A stretch of DNA of 64,000 nt from JBBQUN01 sp963717115 (lineage in GTDB: Bacteria; Actinomycetota; Acidimicrobiia; Acidimicrobiales; SZUA-35): contig CAVQVO010000020.1 of assembly GCA_963717115.1 (NCBI GenBank), positions 310,001 through 374,000 on the forward strand, in the 5' to 3' direction. This document shows, in pieces, positions 54,308-62,085 of this stretch (within the stretch, counting starts at the first letter, position 1; each line of letters begins with the position of its first letter). A model generated the notes under the pieces. That model saw only the letters and a list, made by a program, of their open reading frames with translations. It was not told the origin of the DNA and searched no databases. A program made the translations under genes and the position numbers.

Positions 54308-54325
54308 GCCCGGCCGGGGGCGGGT

Positions 54326-55264
54326 TCAGGCTCGGTCGAGGATCGCGTCGACCGCAGCCCGTTCGGTGTCGTCGAAGCGCCAGTCGGCGGCGGCCACGTT
54401 GGCCCGGACCTGATCGGGGGAGGTGGCACCGGCGATGACGCTGGCCACGGTGGGGTTGGAGACCAACCAGGCGAAGGCCAGGTCGAGCATCGTGTGACCC
54501 TGCGACGCCGCGTGATCGGTGAGCCGTTCGACGATCGCGAGCTTGTCGTCGTCGATGAATCGAGCCGATCGCTCGCCCCAGCGTTCGAGCCGTGATCCCT
54601 CGGGGAGGGGCTGGGCCCGGCGGTACTTGCCGGTGAGCAGCCCCGATTCGAGCGGGAAGAACGGGACGAAGGCGATCCCGTGGCGCCGGCAGGCATCGAG
54701 TACGCCGTCGGTCTCGGGGTCGCGGGTGAGCAGGCTGTAGTGGTTCTGCACGCTCGGATAGGGCGCCAGTCCCGTGCTCGACGCCACGGCGTAGACCTCG
54801 TCGAGTTCGGCGGCGCTGAACGCCGTGCACCCGATCTCGCGGATCTTGCCCTCGCGTCGGAGTTCGTCGAGCGCGCCCAGGGTCTCGGCCACCGGGGTTC
54901 CGGGGTCGGGCCGGTGGAGTTGGTAGTGGTCGATGTGGTCGGTCCCCAGGCGTTGCAGGCTGGCCTCGAGCGACGTGCGGATGCGTTCGGGTGAGCCGTT
55001 GCGGTCGCCCGGCTCCAAGCCGGCGGTATGACCCCACTTCGAGGCGATGAGCACCGAGTCCCGCCGACCCCGCAGCGCCCGACCCAGGAAGACCTCGGAT
55101 TCCCCGCCGCCGTAGGACTCGGCGGTGTCGAAGTAGTTGATCCCCGATTCGATGGCCGCATCGACCACGGCCCGGGTCGCGTCGGCGTCGATCGCCATCC
55201 CGAAGTTGTTGCAGCCGAGACCGACCACCGAGACGTCGAGCGTTCCGAGGCGACGATGTTCCAT
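54326..55264 (-). CDS. Aldo/keto reductase
   Basis: A 312-residue (beta/alpha)8 NADPH reductase. GLGCNNFGMAIDADATRAVVDAAIESGINYFDTAESYGGGESE carries the catalytic Asp and Tyr, LIASKWGH the Lys, and DHYQLHRPDP the His. NHYSLLTRDPETDGVLDACR and VIAGATSPDQVRANV bind cofactor. TAGCGT lies 6 nt before ATG 55264, so the mRNA is probably leaderless. Convergent with the nitroreductase gene. Confidence 0.9.
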   Translation of the reverse strand: MEHRRLGTLDVSVVGLGCNNFGMAIDADATRAVVDAAIESGINYFDTAESYGGGESEVFLGRALRGRRDSVLIASKWGHTAGLEPGDRNGSPERIRTSLEASLQRLGTDHIDHYQLHRPDPGTPVAETLGALDELRREGKIREIGCTAFSAAELDEVYAVASSTGLAPYPSVQNHYSLLTRDPETDGVLDACRRHGIAFVPFFPLESGLLTGKYRRAQPLPEGSRLERWGERSARFIDDDKLAIVERLTDHAASQGHTMLDLAFAWLVSNPTVASVIAGATSPDQVRANVAAADWRFDDTERAAVDAILDRA

Positions 55265-55330
55265 CTCGGCACGCTAGGCCACCGGGGGAGACGAGTTCCA
55301 GGCCGGCGGTCGTTCGGGTGGCCGGCGCGG

Positions 55331-56125
55331 TCAGAGCTCAACGAGCAGATCGGCGAACAGCGCCTCGGAGTCCGACTCGACGCCGTGACGAGCGAACCAC
55401 GTGCACAGATTCGTCACGTCGCGGTGGAGGAAGGCGAGTCCCTGGGGGTTGGCGGCCAGGTCGACGGCCTGGGGGAAGTCGATGAACCAGACCTCGGCCC
55501 GCCACCAGAGGAGGTTGAAGGCCGACAGGTCCCCGTGCGCGTATCCGGCCCGGACCATCGAGTGCAGTCCGTCGACGACCTGCCGGTGGGCCGACCGGAT
55601 GTCGTCGGCCGACAGCCGAGCCCTCCCGAGTTGCGGCGCGGCTCCGCTCGAGGACCCGACGTACTCCATCACGAACACGTCGTCGACGAACGACACCGGG
55701 TAGGGCACGCGGACCCCGGCGTTCCAGAGGACGAGCATGACCTCGGACTCGTGACCGGTCCACCGGGACTGGAGCAGCTTCTTGCCGTGGGCGGTCATCG
55801 CCTCCACGGCTCGACGGTCACGGGACTTGCGGAACTGGCGGCCCTCCCGATAGGTGACGTCGTTGCGGAAGGTCGAGGCCCGTTGCACGCCCATGGCCTC
55901 GAGCGTGCCCTTGGCCGAGACCGACCGGGGGAGGTACCGCTTCCGGGCCAGGAGCATGGTGCGCCCATCGGACCCGGTGCGCTCGATGACGTTGATCTGG
56001 GCCTCCTTGCCGGTGCGGAGGACGCCGAGATCGTCGTCGCGGTAGGGCTCGTCGATCAGCCAGTCCGGCGGTTCGGGCGCGGCGAGATCGGGTGGTTCAT
56101 CGCCCCAGGGGCGAGGGTTCGACAT
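55331..56125 (-). CDS. RIO-type serine kinase/ATPase
   Basis: A 264-residue kinase-fold protein of the bacterial RIO1 group. LRTGKEAQINVIER is the nucleotide loop, MLLARKRYLP the Lys strand, and YREGRQFRKSRDRRAVEAMTAHGKKLLQSR the RIO-specific helix. VPYPVSFVDDVFVMEYVG is the hinge, AHGDLSAFNLLWW the catalytic loop, and VWFIDFPQAVD the metal-binding DFP. Start ATG 56125 follows AGGAG by 8 nt. Its target in bacteria is unknown. Confidence 0.88.
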   Translation of the reverse strand: MSNPRPWGDEPPDLAAPEPPDWLIDEPYRDDDLGVLRTGKEAQINVIERTGSDGRTMLLARKRYLPRSVSAKGTLEAMGVQRASTFRNDVTYREGRQFRKSRDRRAVEAMTAHGKKLLQSRWTGHESEVMLVLWNAGVRVPYPVSFVDDVFVMEYVGSSSGAAPQLGRARLSADDIRSAHRQVVDGLHSMVRAGYAHGDLSAFNLLWWRAEVWFIDFPQAVDLAANPQGLAFLHRDVTNLCTWFARHGVESDSEALFADLLVEL

Positions 56126-56511
56126 GGTGGGACTCCTGGATTCGACGGTGGGTGGAATCGGTCGCAGGAGTTCGCCCCGAACCGGGACGGGCCGTTCGGC
56201 TCGTTGGTCAGTCCGCGGGGTTCGCGGCGGGGCGTCGGCGACCGATGGGGGAGCGGGAAACGGCGACGGTCATGGGTTCCTCCGGTGATCGGTCGGGATG
56301 GGTGATCGGCTCGACGGTAGGCCCGGGAACGGAACCGGGCCAACGAATATCGCCCGAACCCACCGAACGGGGCACCCTGGGCGATGGGCGAACGCGGCGA
56401 GCGTTCGTTTCGGTCGGCGAGGGTCGAAGGTCCCTGGTCGAGGTCGCCTCCTGCCACGAACGTGGTCAGGTGGAACGGTCAGCGAACCTCGTCGGCCGGG
56501 GAAGGCACGTC
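56126..56511. other. 386-bp divergent region between the RIO kinase and LPxTG genes
   Basis: The gap holds one candidate mini-ORF (56208-56273, minus strand) and otherwise no gene. A CGAACG...GAACGG-rich stretch lies near 56400-56480. CGGGAACGGAACCGGGC near 56322-56340 and GGTTCGCGG/GGGGTTCGCGG near 56218 are weak inverted motifs. No clear -10 at leaderless distance lies before ATG 56512, which instead has GGGGAAGG 6 nt upstream. Confidence 0.4.
56208..56273 (-). CDS. Possible 21-residue leader ORF before the RIO kinase
   Basis: ATG 56273 is preceded at 4 nt by GGAGGA, one of the strongest ribosome binding sites in the window, and encodes MTVAVSRSPIGRRRPAANPAD, ending 82 bp before the kinase start. 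It is too short for homology. It could be a leader peptide or a chance ORF. Confidence 0.3.
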   Translation of the reverse strand: MTVAVSRSPIGRRRPAANPAD

Positions 56512-57267
56512 ATGGGCAGGGCAGATCGTCGGAGTCGGATCGGTCGGCTGGCATGGGGGGTGAGCAGCGTTCTCGGTCTCGTCCTGGTGATGGCTCCCGC
56601 GGCGGGAGCCGTCGACCTCGAACTGCCGGTCGACACCGTGATCGTCGCCGAACCGGGAACGGTCATCGAGCTGGGCCGAGTCCCGGTCGACACCGGCCTG
56701 GCCGGTCCGCTGTGCACCTGGGAGGCGAGCGTGACGAACCAGACGTCGGTGCACCTGGGGAACGACATCGTCGTGAGATCGGGCGACTCCGAACTGGTGC
56801 TCGCCGACATCGAGTCGGAGGCCGACAAGACGACCACGAACTCCGGCTCGGCGTATCTGTCCGACGCGGTCGTGGTCTCGCTCCGGATGGGACCCGACGG
56901 CATCTTCAGCGGCGGCCTGGCCATCACGATCCGCTACGACCAGTGCACGCCGGTCACCACGGCGCCGCCGGTGACGGCCGCTCCGAGCACACCCGCCCCG
57001 CCGACGACTGCGCTGCCGACGACTGCGCCGCCGACGACCGCGGCGATCGAGCCCGAACCGCTCGGTCCGCAGTTCGGGCAACCGACGACCACCACGGTCC
57101 TGGCCACCACGGTGACGGCAACCGAGGCGGCGGCACCCGTGCTCCCGGTCACCGGCAACCGGTCGTGGCGCCCATGGGTGACGACCGGCAGTGCGCTGAT
57201 CGGACTCGGCGCCGTACTCACGATCGGTGCCAGAGGTGCTGCGACTCGACGCGGAGCGCACGATTGA
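56512..57267 (+). CDS. Cell-wall-anchored (LPxTG) surface protein
   Basis: A 251-residue exported protein. The signal peptide is RIGRLAWGVSSVLGLVLVMAPAAGA. The mature part starts VDLELPVDTVIVAEPG and contains two cysteines (LCTWEASV and YDQCTP) that may pair, in a small beta-sandwich-like domain. A Thr/Pro-rich stalk (APPTTALPTTAPPTT) leads to the sortase signal LPVTG, then a hydrophobic helix and ATRRGAHD. A sortase should attach it to peptidoglycan; none is encoded here. Its 3' end overlaps the convergent CMD gene by 50 bp. Confidence 0.78.
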   Translation: MGRADRRSRIGRLAWGVSSVLGLVLVMAPAAGAVDLELPVDTVIVAEPGTVIELGRVPVDTGLAGPLCTWEASVTNQTSVHLGNDIVVRSGDSELVLADIESEADKTTTNSGSAYLSDAVVVSLRMGPDGIFSGGLAITIRYDQCTPVTTAPPVTAAPSTPAPPTTALPTTAPPTTAAIEPEPLGPQFGQPTTTTVLATTVTATEAAAPVLPVTGNRSWRPWVTTGSALIGLGAVLTIGARGAATRRGAHD

Positions 57268-57757
57268 ACCGGGCCGAAGCGTTCTCCCAGGCGATGACCT
57301 CGGTCAGTTCGACGATCTGATCGGCGTCGTAGGCGTCGGCGACACGACGAAACAGTCGGTCGTCGACGTCACCGGTCGTCATGGCATCGGCGTAGGCGAA
57401 GGCCACCATCGTCGCCTCGTCGAACAACGACGCGTCGATCTCGTCGTCGACCACGGCCAGGAGTTGGGCCGTCGAGGCCCCGAGTTCGCTGCCGACCGCA
57501 GCGTTGATGTCCTGTCAGAACACGCACCCGACCCGGGACGCCACCCGTCGGTTGACGAGGGCGACCAGGACGGGATCGAGCAGGCCCGAAGCGTCGAGTC
57601 CCGACCACATCGACCGGGCCGCCGCGAAGATCGACGGTCGGCGGGCGTACAGCAGATGGTTGGCGAGCGGCGCACCCCACCGCCTCGCCTGGGCCTCGAG
57701 CACGGCCTTGGTCCGGGGATCGGTGTCTCGTGGATCGACGCCATCGATTCTGGGCAT
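57218..57757 (-). CDS. CMD/AhpD-like protein with in-frame TGA at the redox centre; probable selenoprotein
   Basis: Read straight through TGA (57515-57517) the frame is open for 179 residues. VLEAQARRWGAPLANHLLYARRP, LVNRRVASRVGCVF-TGA-QDINAAVGSELG and MVAFAYADAMTTGD match the CMD family in which the centre is normally CVFCQDIN. The TGA replaces the second Cys, giving CxxU. Coding character continues on both sides with no frame change. A hairpin with a GGUCG loop follows 11 nt after the TGA. The gene has TACGGT 6 nt before ATG 57757 and is leaderless. Without recoding it would be an 80-residue fragment. Function: thiol/selenol peroxide or disulfide chemistry. Confidence 0.8.
57487..57517 (-). 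promoter_or_regulatory. Putative bacterial SECIS element (UGA plus hairpin)
   Basis: After the UGA the RNA has an 11-nt spacer, then CGCUGC, loop GGUCG, and GCAGCG, a perfect 6-bp stem (57498-57503 with 57487-57492). The loop GGU falls at bases 21-23 counted from the U of UGA; in Escherichia coli fdhF the loop GGU is at 22-24. Loop identity and spacing are what SelB requires. Confidence 0.72.
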
Positions 57758-57763
57758 GCCGGA

Positions 57764-57773
57764 ACCGTAGAGT
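57764..57773. promoter_or_regulatory. Overlapping divergent -10 elements
   Basis: ACCGTAGAGT contains TACGGT on the minus strand (57764-57769), 6 nt before ATG 57757, and TAGAGT on the plus strand (57768-57773), 6 nt before GTG 57780. The two hexamers share the TA at 57768-57769. Only 22 bp separate the start codons, so both mRNAs must be leaderless and the two promoters cannot be occupied together. Confidence 0.6.
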
Positions 57774-57779
57774 GGCCGG

Positions 57780-58565
57780 GTGCAGGCCGTGTCCTATTTG
57801 TCGCCGGGACTTCCCGAGTCGCTCTTCGAGGCGATGGCCGAGGTGATCGGCGCCGAGCTGACCTTCGAACGGGAACGATCCGGACCCGGGCCGGGCGAGG
57901 ACCCGTTCGCCGACGGCCGCTACGACCTCGGTTGGATCTGCGCGACCTCGTTCGTCGACGTCCACCGACGCTCCCGGCTCGCCACCGGCGACCCGTCGAT
58001 CCGCCTCGTCGGGGTGGCCTGGGTTCCCGACGACCCGGCGTCGCAGGACCGGCCGGTCTACTTCGCCGATCTGCTCGTCCCTGCCGACTCGTCCGTACGC
58101 TCGCTCGCCGATCTGGCCGGCGCTCGAATCGGATGCAACGATCCGGTCAGCCTCAGTGGCCACCACGCCCTGCGCCACGCAATCACCCGCTCGGGAGCCG
58201 ACCCGGCGTCGTTCGCCCGGCTCGTGTTCACCGGGGGCCATCGGCGATCGCTCGATCGGCTGGTGCAGGGCGACCTCGATGCCGCCGTGATCGATTCGGT
58301 GGTACGGCGGATCTGTGCGGTGGCCGACCCCGACGTCGCCCGCCTCCGCGTGATCGACCGGCTCGGTCCCTGGCCGGTGCAGCCCCTGGTGGCGAGGGCC
58401 GGGCTCGACGCCCGGCTCGTCGAGACGATCGCCGAGCGGCTCTTCGCCGCCGCCGAGAAGGGTACGCTCGCCGACGAACTGGCCAGGGCCGGACTGACCC
58501 GCCTGACCGCGGTCGAGCCGAGCGACTTCGACGACGTCCGCACCCTGATGACGGCGGGGAGCTGA
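57780..58565 (+). CDS. PhnD/transferrin-like periplasmic-binding-fold protein without signal peptide
   Basis: A 261-residue type 2 binding-protein fold of the phosphate/phosphonate PhnD group. QAVSYLSPGLPESLFEAMAEVIG is strand one, DLGWICATSFVDVHR, VYFADLLVPADSSVRSLADLAGARIGCNDPVSLSGHHALRHAI and LDRLVQGDLDAAVIDSVV form the hinge and ligand site. No signal peptide or lipobox is present and no ABC permease or ATPase follows, so it may be a cytosolic sensor or enzyme-like relative. It shares a promoter region with the selenoprotein gene. Confidence 0.75.
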   Translation: MQAVSYLSPGLPESLFEAMAEVIGAELTFERERSGPGPGEDPFADGRYDLGWICATSFVDVHRRSRLATGDPSIRLVGVAWVPDDPASQDRPVYFADLLVPADSSVRSLADLAGARIGCNDPVSLSGHHALRHAITRSGADPASFARLVFTGGHRRSLDRLVQGDLDAAVIDSVVRRICAVADPDVARLRVIDRLGPWPVQPLVARAGLDARLVETIAERLFAAAEKGTLADELARAGLTRLTAVEPSDFDDVRTLMTAGS

Positions 58566-58621
58566 CGCCGGCGGCTCGGCGGTGTGCCACAATCCGGGAC
58601 CCCGACCGAGAACGAGGTGCC

Positions 58622-59011
58622 ATGACCGAGCCGCTCGACCGAACCGCCCAGAACGTCGCCACGATCACGGCGTTCATCGACGCGTGGTCCCGGCTCGACC
58701 CCGACGAACTGGCCTCGTATTTCACCGAGGACGGCTGCTACCACAACATGCCGACCGGGCCGGTGACGGGTCGCGACAACGTCCGACAGATGATCGCCGC
58801 CTTCACCGCGGAGTGGACGGCCACCCAGTGGGACCTGGTCACGATCGTCGGATCGGGCGACGTCGTGATCGCCGAACGGCTCGATCGAACCACGGCGGGA
58901 CACCGCTCGGTCGATCTCCCGTGTACCGGGGTGTTCGAACTCCACGAGGGCAGGATCCGCGTCTGGCGGGACTACTTCGATCTCGGCACCTATCTCACGG
59001 CGATGGGCTGA
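58622..59011 (+). CDS. SnoaL/limonene-1,2-epoxide hydrolase-fold protein
   Basis: A 129-residue cone-shaped barrel protein. FIDAWSRLDPDELASYFTEDGCYHNMP is the SnoaL-like opening; VVIAERLDRT and RVWRDYFDLGTYL carry the Arg-x-Asp and Asp of the Asp-Arg-Asp catalytic triad of limonene epoxide hydrolase. It may open epoxides with water. GAGGT lies 4 nt before ATG 58622. Confidence 0.82.
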   Translation: MTEPLDRTAQNVATITAFIDAWSRLDPDELASYFTEDGCYHNMPTGPVTGRDNVRQMIAAFTAEWTATQWDLVTIVGSGDVVIAERLDRTTAGHRSVDLPCTGVFELHEGRIRVWRDYFDLGTYLTAMG

Positions 59012-59016
59012 CCCTG

Positions 59017-60831
59017 GTGGTCCGGGTGTCGAGCGATGCCGTCGCGACGAGCGCCACGGCGTTCGTCGTCGCGCAGCGAGCGCGGGTCGCCCGACGGCTG
59101 CGGTCTCCCTCCCCCCGGACCGACCTGGCGGCTGCGCTGGTGGTGACCGCGCTCATGGTTCCCCAGGCGCTGGGCTACGCCGCGCTCGCCGGCGTGCCGG
59201 TCGAGGCCGGTCTCTACGCGATTCCGCTGGCCTTGATCGCCTACGCCCTGTTCGGCTCGTCACCACAATTGATCGTCGGCCCGGTCTCGACCGTGTCGGT
59301 GCTGACCGGTTCGATCGTGGCGGCTCGAGGGGCGCAGACCCCGGCCGAGGCGCTCGGCTACGCCACGGCGCTGGCCATCGTGTCGGGCGTCCTCCTGGTG
59401 ATCGCCGGACTCCTGCAGATCGGATGGATCGCCGAGTTCCTCTCGAAACCGATCATCACGGGCTTCGTGTTCGGACTCTCCGTGGCGATCATCATCGGTG
59501 AGGCGCCGATCCTCCTCGGTCTGGGTCGGGCCCGGGGGACCGGCCTCGACCGGGTTCGGGGCGTCATCGACGCGCTGATCGACGCCCATCGCACGACGGC
59601 CCTGGTCGGGGTCGTGGCCCTCGCGATCCTCTTCGTCGGGAACCGCTGGCGACCCCGGCTCCCCTGGGGACTGCTGGTGGTGGTGGCCAGCATCGTGGTG
59701 TCCCGGCAGGCCGACCTCGCCGGACGGGGCGTCGAGACGATCGGTACTGTGCCCGCCGGTCTCCCGGCGCCGTCGATGCCCGATCTGGCGCTCTCGCAGT
59801 ACGGCCAGCTGATCGCCAGTGCCGCCGGGCTCGCCCTGGTCGGACTGGCCGAGAGCCTGAGTGCCGGTCGGCTCTATGCCGTGCGCAACGGCTATCGGAT
59901 CCGTGCCGACCAGGAGTTCATCGCGACCGGCGTCGCCAACGTGGCCGCCGGCTTCGCCGGGGGCATCGGCGTGGCCGGCAGCCTGTCGAAGACGGCGACG
60001 GCCGATCAGTCGGGAGCCAAGAGCCAGCTCACGGGGATGGCGACGGCGGCGATCGTGGTCGTGGTCCTGGTGGCGTTCGCCTCGTCGCTGTCGGCCCTGC
60101 CCCGAGCGGTGCTGTCGGCCGTGGTCATCCAGGCCGTGTGGAGTCTGCTCGACCTCGACTCGCTCGCCCGCTATCGCCGGGTGCGACGCAACGATTTCAC
60201 GGCGGCCGGTGCGGCGCTGGTGGGGGTCCTGGTCCTCGGGGTCCTGCCCGGACTCCTCGTGGCGGTCGCCCTGTCGGTGCTCGGCCTCGTCTATCGCTCC
60301 GGACGGCTCGAGGTCGAGGTGCTCGGCAAGGTCAAGCACGAGAAGGCCGCGTGGGGTTCCCTCGAGCGGCACCCCGGACGAGCCACGGTCGAGGGGGTGG
60401 TCGTCCTCCGGCTGAGCGCGCCGCTGTTCTGGGTGAACGCGGCACGGGCGAGTGCCCTGGTGATGGATCGGGTCGAAGCCCGGCCCGAGACCTTCGCCGT
60501 CGTGATCGATCTGGAGGCCACCAACCAGCTCGACGTGACCGCCGCCGACGAGCTCGGTTCGTTGATCCGGAGGCTCCGCCGCCGGGGATTCGACGTGTAC
60601 CTGGTCCGGGTCATGCATCCGGCCCGTCAGGTGCTCGAGGCCACCGGCCTGCTCGACGAGATCGGCGACGATCACATGTGGCGCACGATCTCGCAGGGCG
60701 TGCGGGCCGCCCGCAAGGCCGCCGCCGCCCGGGCCGACGCCAACGCCGATCCCCTCGCCGACCCGAGCCCGGAGTCGACCGTCGACCCGACCGCCGACAC
60801 CAACGCCGAGTCGGAGGCCGCCGGCTCGTGA
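59017..60831 (+). CDS. SulP family anion transporter with STAS domain (second copy)
   Basis: A 604-residue permease. LAAALVVTALMVPQALGYAALAGVPVEAGLYA, SKPIITGFVFGLSVAIIIGE, DQEFIATGVANVAAGFAGGIGVAGSLSKTAT and a STAS domain, with PLFWVNAARASALVMDRVEAR and VVIDLEATNQLDVTAADELGSL, define it. The last 50 residues are acidic, Asp/Ala-rich and probably disordered. It differs from the 47.7-kb SulP protein in length and in a true STAS Asn-Asp-Val-Thr motif, so the two are old paralogues. GTG 59017 follows the epoxide-hydrolase-like gene by 5 bp. Confidence 0.88.
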   Translation: MVRVSSDAVATSATAFVVAQRARVARRLRSPSPRTDLAAALVVTALMVPQALGYAALAGVPVEAGLYAIPLALIAYALFGSSPQLIVGPVSTVSVLTGSIVAARGAQTPAEALGYATALAIVSGVLLVIAGLLQIGWIAEFLSKPIITGFVFGLSVAIIIGEAPILLGLGRARGTGLDRVRGVIDALIDAHRTTALVGVVALAILFVGNRWRPRLPWGLLVVVASIVVSRQADLAGRGVETIGTVPAGLPAPSMPDLALSQYGQLIASAAGLALVGLAESLSAGRLYAVRNGYRIRADQEFIATGVANVAAGFAGGIGVAGSLSKTATADQSGAKSQLTGMATAAIVVVVLVAFASSLSALPRAVLSAVVIQAVWSLLDLDSLARYRRVRRNDFTAAGAALVGVLVLGVLPGLLVAVALSVLGLVYRSGRLEVEVLGKVKHEKAAWGSLERHPGRATVEGVVVLRLSAPLFWVNAARASALVMDRVEARPETFAVVIDLEATNQLDVTAADELGSLIRRLRRRGFDVYLVRVMHPARQVLEATGLLDEIGDDHMWRTISQGVRAARKAAAARADANADPLADPSPESTVDPTADTNAESEAAGS

Positions 60832-60859
60832 GGGTCCTCACCCGACCGACGGGTCCGGG

Positions 60860-61123
60860 TCAGCGTGCCGGTTCCACGGTCCGGACGAACACGAATTCGC
60901 AGCCGGTCTCGGCCAGTTCGTTGCGGGGATCGAGCGGGCCCGGGGCCTGCAGCAGGAACCAGCCGTCTCGGAGGGCTGCCACCCCGGTGGGGTAGGGCGG
61001 CCGGCCCTCGGGCAAGCCCCGCGTCGGGTCGTCGGCGCCGTCGTAGAAGGCCCAGGCCGTCACCGGGGTGTCGAGGGCGGCGGCGGCCAGCCACAGGTGG
61101 AGGACCTGCTGGCGGGCGCTCAT
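60860..61123 (-). CDS. Conserved hypothetical protein, 87 residues
   Basis: I do not recognise the family. HLWLAAAALDTPVTAWAFYDGADD, PPYPTGVAALRDGWFLLQAPGP and CEFVFVRTVEPAR suggest a small mixed alpha/beta domain. ATG 61123 overlaps the stop of the phytanoyl-CoA dioxygenase gene (ATGA), so it is expressed with it and may serve the same process. Confidence 0.65.
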   Translation of the reverse strand: MSARQQVLHLWLAAAALDTPVTAWAFYDGADDPTRGLPEGRPPYPTGVAALRDGWFLLQAPGPLDPRNELAETGCEFVFVRTVEPAR

Positions 61124-62085
61124 GCTCGTCCGCCGGGGTCGCCGGCCGACCTGGGTTCGGGCCCCACGGCGCGTGATCCGGTGGCGGCCGCCCGTCGTTC
61201 GAGCCGGGTCAGGTAGTAGTCGGCGTCGAAGCTCGGATCGCCCGACAGGTAGCGCCACAGTCGGGCCCGCTCGGCCAGCACGAACCGGGCCTCGTCGGTC
61301 CCCAACCAGGGTGGCATCGTGCGCAGGATGCCGGCCACCGACTCCGCCGAGCTGCGCGCGAACACGTGGTCGCTGGCATCGTTGTGCCGCTCGTCGAAAT
61401 CGTCGGTGTTCCAGCATCGGCGCTGGCTCCCGGCCGGGCCCAACCGGATCTTGTACATCCAGCGATCGACGGGCCCCGGGTTGTCGTCGCCTGCGTGCCA
61501 CAGTCCGTGGTGGAAGACCAGGACGGTGCCTGCCGGGCCGGAGAAGAAGTGGTCGCCGACGACGTGCTGGTAGCGGGCGGTGCTGGTCGAGCGCACCCGG
61601 TGGAGGTGGGAACCGGGGACGAAGCGGGTCCCGCCGCCGCCGGGTTCGACGTCGTGCGGGAAGTAGAAGAGCTGGATGTCGAAGTCGGGAGACGCGCTGT
61701 CGACGATGGCGTCGGGGTGCAGGTGCTGCCGGTGGGCATGCCCGGCCCGGAGCCGGTGGACGAAGTCGTGATCGAAGATCGGGTCGGCCCCGACCAGCGA
61801 GGTCACGATGCCGGCAACGGCCGGCAGGTCGAGGAAGGCGCGAAGGCCGGGGATGGTCGGGTAGCACCGCGACAGCGGCGTGAGCGTCGCCGGGAGGTCA
61901 CGGGCTGCGGTTCCCGGTTCGGCCGGGAGCCCGAAGTTCTCGAACTTGGCCGCCTCGATCCGAGGGAGTTCGTCGAGGACGGCCTGGTTGACCTCGGGCG
62001 GGACGAGCGCATCGAACCGCAGGAATCCGTCGGCGACGAACCGGGCCACCTCGGCGGTGGTCAGGCGGTGGTCAGAGGCCGGCAT
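61120..62085 (-). CDS. Phytanoyl-CoA dioxygenase family protein
   Basis: A 321-residue Fe(II)/2-oxoglutarate-dependent oxygenase. RFVADGFLRFDALVPPEVNQAVLDEL is the usual PhyH start. The metal triad is suggested by HLHPDAIVDS (His-x-Asp) and LVFHHGLWHAGDDN (distal His), with RWMYKIRLGP holding the 2-oxoglutarate-binding Arg; GTRFVPGSHLHR is also typical. Substrate unknown. It overlaps the upstream exporter gene by 14 bp, indicating coexpression. Confidence 0.87.
   Translation of the reverse strand: MPASDHRLTTAEVARFVADGFLRFDALVPPEVNQAVLDELPRIEAAKFENFGLPAEPGTAARDLPATLTPLSRCYPTIPGLRAFLDLPAVAGIVTSLVGADPIFDHDFVHRLRAGHAHRQHLHPDAIVDSASPDFDIQLFYFPHDVEPGGGGTRFVPGSHLHRVRSTSTARYQHVVGDHFFSGPAGTVLVFHHGLWHAGDDNPGPVDRWMYKIRLGPAGSQRRCWNTDDFDERHNDASDHVFARSSAESVAGILRTMPPWLGTDEARFVLAERARLWRYLSGDPSFDADYYLTRLERRAAATGSRAVGPEPRSAGDPGGRA

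Noticed and set aside
57218..57757. Two separate small genes or an ordinary nonsense pseudogene
   Set aside because: Both halves are in the same frame and match one continuous CMD domain, and the stop falls on the redox Cys with a SECIS-like hairpin behind it.
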